Below are positions 62,202 through 64,000 of a DNA stretch of 64,000 bases, piece after piece; the stretch's first letter is position 1; every line of letters starts with the position of its first letter. The position numbers and the translations under genes are program-made. A model generated the notes under the pieces. It made no database searches. It was not told the DNA's origin and saw only the letters and a list, made by a program, of their open reading frames with translations. Source of the stretch: Candidatus Methanoperedens sp. (GTDB lineage: Archaea; Halobacteriota; Methanosarcinia; Methanosarcinales; Methanoperedenaceae); NCBI GenBank assembly GCA_028715885.1, contig JAQUQX010000002.1, positions 62,001 through 126,000 on the forward strand, written 5' to 3'.

Positions 62202-63284
62202 TTATTTTATCTGGAAAGGAACCAGCGTCAAGCTGAGCAGCCCCAGGACAAAAGCAATAATACCAAGAGCCATCCTTCCTTTTCCAAGCGGTATTTCGTC
62301 ATTAAGGGGTTTGGGATGACCCGCGGCTGCAAAGAATGAAAGGAAAAGTCCCCACACTATCCATAAAAACCCATCGTGGTTCTGGATATATGTGACGTAA
62401 AATCCAAGCGACATAAGTATAAAGGGCATAACATTCGATACGTGTTTGGCTTTCTCACCCAGCATCGCGCGAAGAACGTGCCCGCCGTCCAACTGCCCTG
62501 CAGGGATGAGGTTTAAGGCTGTAATCAGCATCCCCACCCAGCCCGCAAATGCAACGGGATGCATTACCGATGCATCGGCTGTCGGAATGAACCTGGTTAT
62601 ATATTCAAACAGCGGGGGAATGCCCAGTTGAATCTGGTAACCCCCCGGAACAGTAGGAAGCGGGGGTTGTAGAAGACCTATGACAGTAACAATAACCGAG
62701 ACAAAAAGACCAATCAGGGGACCTGAAACACCAACATCAAAAAGCGCTTTGCGGTTTGGTACAGGTCCGCGATGCTTGATTATGGCCCCCATTGTACCAA
62801 TCATGCTGGGAAACGGGATAAAATAAGGCAACGACGTACGCATACCGTGTTTTTTTGCGACCAGGTAGTGTCCCGCCTCGTGAGCCCCGAGTACGGTCAT
62901 AATTGCAATCGTAAACGGGATGCCCTTCAGGACTTCGGAAGGGGTGGTTATCGGGTCGGCGCCGAAAAGGAACGAACCCATCACCATGGTAGTAATAACA
63001 GTAGCAAGAGCCAGCACCACATTTATCCATGGTCGTTCGCCCGCCACTGAAAATGGCGATGCTATGATTACGTGTTCACCCAGTTCATACTTAATGGATA
63101 ACTGGTATCCTTTTTCAGTAAAGACCTGCCATAATTTTTGATAGATTTCCCTTATATCCTCTCTCGGGATTCCAAAGAAATAGATATTGTTGTCCTCATG
63201 CTGGATATCATAAATTGAGAAAAACTGGTTTACTTTTCCTGCCAGTTCTTCATCTGCCTGGGACTTTTGGAGAAGATTATTCAT
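62202..63284 (-). CDS. Site-2 protease family membrane metalloprotease (M50)
   Basis: The 360 residues begin with a soluble part of about 80 residues and continue with six or so helices. LGAHEAGHYLVAKKHG carries the zinc ligands His135 and His139 and the catalytic Glu136, and LNLIPAGQLDGGHVL at about 257-271 carries the third ligand Asp266. These define an intramembrane protease, which cuts transmembrane anchors of regulators. The N-terminal domain might sense substrate. It is monocistronic, with a gap of about 210 bp on its far side (61990-62201) in which I see no gene. Confidence 0.8.
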   Translation of the reverse strand: MNNLLQKSQADEELAGKVNQFFSIYDIQHEDNNIYFFGIPREDIREIYQKLWQVFTEKGYQLSIKYELGEHVIIASPFSVAGERPWINVVLALATVITTMVMGSFLFGADPITTPSEVLKGIPFTIAIMTVLGAHEAGHYLVAKKHGMRTSLPYFIPFPSMIGTMGAIIKHRGPVPNRKALFDVGVSGPLIGLFVSVIVTVIGLLQPPLPTVPGGYQIQLGIPPLFEYITRFIPTADASVMHPVAFAGWVGMLITALNLIPAGQLDGGHVLRAMLGEKAKHVSNVMPFILMSLGFYVTYIQNHDGFLWIVWGLFLSFFAAAGHPKPLNDEIPLGKGRMALGIIAFVLGLLSLTLVPFQIK

Positions 63285-63301
63285 TTATATTATTCTATCT
63301 C

Positions 63302-63703
63302 TTATTTAACAGTCTCAAGAGGGATAAATTTTGTCCCGTAATATATCATTCCTTTCTCGCTCTCTTCACCAAGTCTCCTGAATGCGGATTTGACCTTCAT
63401 GCCTATATGAATGTCTTCATGGGCGCAAATTACCTGTGAAGTGAGCCTGGGACCTTCATCCAGTTTGATTATCGCAAGTATGTAAGGGGTATGCTTTGCA
63501 TAATCCTTTGCAGCGCTATGCACTATCGTATAAGTCAATACCTCGCCTTTTCCTTTGAATTTAAATGGGACAATCTTCCCGTTCCTCCTGCATCGCGTGC
63601 ACATATTCCTTGGCGGATAATAATTTTCCCCGCATTTTTCACAGCGCGTTCCGATGAGATTATACAGGTTTTTTAATCGTCTCCAGAATCTTGGAACTGA
63701 CAT
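63302..63703 (-). CDS. DUF35 OB-fold acyl-CoA-binding protein
   Basis: The 133 residues have a rubredoxin-like zinc ribbon (CEKCGENYYPPRNMCTRC) and an OB-fold domain (GEVLTYTIVHSAAKDY and HTPYILAIIKLDEGPRL), the DUF35 layout. In archaea these proteins form a bridge in a complex with acetoacetyl-CoA thiolase and HMG-CoA synthase for the mevalonate pathway, passing acetoacetyl-CoA between them. The thiolase gene is directly upstream by 2 nt, in agreement. Confidence 0.85.
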   Translation of the reverse strand: MSVPRFWRRLKNLYNLIGTRCEKCGENYYPPRNMCTRCRRNGKIVPFKFKGKGEVLTYTIVHSAAKDYAKHTPYILAIIKLDEGPRLTSQVICAHEDIHIGMKVKSAFRRLGEESEKGMIYYGTKFIPLETVK

Positions 63704-63705
63704 AA

Positions 63706-64000
63706 TTATCTCTCCCTTCCGAAAATATGGACAACCGCAGTGCCGCCTGACCCTCCAACATTATGGGTAAGACCTATTTCCGCGCCCTCTATCTGCCGTT
63801 TGCCCGCCTCGCCGCGCAGTTGATGTGTTATTTCAACAGCCTGCTTTACCCCGGTCGCACCGACTGGATGACCGCATGCTTTTAATCCGCCCGACGGGTT
63901 GATGGGAATTTTCCCTCCGATGGCTGTAATGCCCGATTCGGCAGCCTTCCCTCCCTCGCCTTTTTTCACAAAACCGAGATCCTCGATTGCGCAGATTTCC
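63706..64000 (-). CDS. Thiolase (acetyl-CoA acetyltransferase), C-terminal part
   Basis: The reading frame is open to the window edge and encodes the last 97 or so residues of a thiolase. [20 protein letters not shown] carries the C-terminal active-site Cys and His of the family, and [18 protein letters not shown] ends it. In archaea it supplies acetoacetyl-CoA to HMG-CoA synthase for isoprenoid lipids, and the adjacent DUF35 gene supports this. The N-terminal catalytic Cys lies outside the window. Confidence 0.9.
   Translation of the reverse strand, partial: EICAIEDLGFVKKGEGGKAAESGITAIGGKIPINPSGGLKACGHPVGATGVKQAVEITHQLRGEAGKRQIEGAEIGLTHNVGGSGGTAVVHIFGRER

Overview
The window reads as chromosomal DNA of a methane-metabolising euryarchaeon, most likely a Methanosarcinales relative and possibly Methanoperedenaceae (ANME-2d); that placement is inference. 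The supporting genes are archaeal or methanogen-type: a thermosome subunit, a YcaO/TfuA pair of the kind that thioamidates methyl-coenzyme M reductase, a membrane-bound HdrDE-like heterodisulfide reductase pair, a geranylgeranyl-reductase-family flavoprotein, the archaeal early shikimate pair (ADH synthase and 3-dehydroquinate synthase II), an FtsZ-like GTPase, and a thiolase/DUF35 pair. Promoters show archaeal BRE/TATA elements, and Shine-Dalgarno sites are of the GGAGG/GGTGA type.

Region 1 (1-24,740) is a surface-glycan locus. It encodes a dTDP-rhamnose-4-epimerase-like enzyme, two GDP-mannose 4,6-dehydratase homologues, a perosamine-synthase-like aminotransferase, six apparent glycosyltransferases of the GT2/GT4/DPM type, three polytopic membrane proteins (probable GT-C enzymes), four SAM methyltransferases and four cobalamin-binding radical SAM enzymes. 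Together these suggest a glycan built from GDP-mannose-derived deoxy/amino sugars that is then methylated or otherwise modified. The locus is rearranged: there is a decayed epimerase copy, a transposase remnant, and a duplicated GT4-tail/gmd-head junction beside the fourth radical SAM gene.

Region 2 (24,870-37,990) holds core archaeal metabolism: hdrDE-like genes and the GGR-family reductase, then ycaO-tfuA, ftsZ-like and a GXGXG-domain gene, and the two shikimate genes. It is interrupted at 28.3-31.8 kb by an operon of a Bro-N protein and a large SF1 helicase-nuclease, a probable defence module.

Region 3 (37,990-41,080) is an accessory islet: a TIR/deoxyribosyltransferase-like protein, an AbrB-VapC pair, a BrnT-like pair, and three same-direction copies of a 150-200 bp intergenic repeat. 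The last copy abuts a fragment of a Bro-N gene.

Region 4 (41,080-52,160) encodes membrane and transport functions: a YdjM-like protein, two MFS carriers, a translationally coupled MacB-like ABC operon with a regulator, an iron-sulfur flavoprotein, a methyltransferase and a TctA-like permease. Region 5 (52,300-54,740) has a radical SAM/TcmP two-gene unit, a tRNA-Cys and a putative operator at the thermosome promoter. Region 6 (54,740-64,000) has the thermosome, an unfamiliar P-loop protein, a sensor kinase with two response-regulator proteins (one lacking the usual phospho-acceptor His), a site-2 protease, and DUF35/thiolase genes at the edge. No CRISPR array, rRNA or complete insertion sequence was seen.
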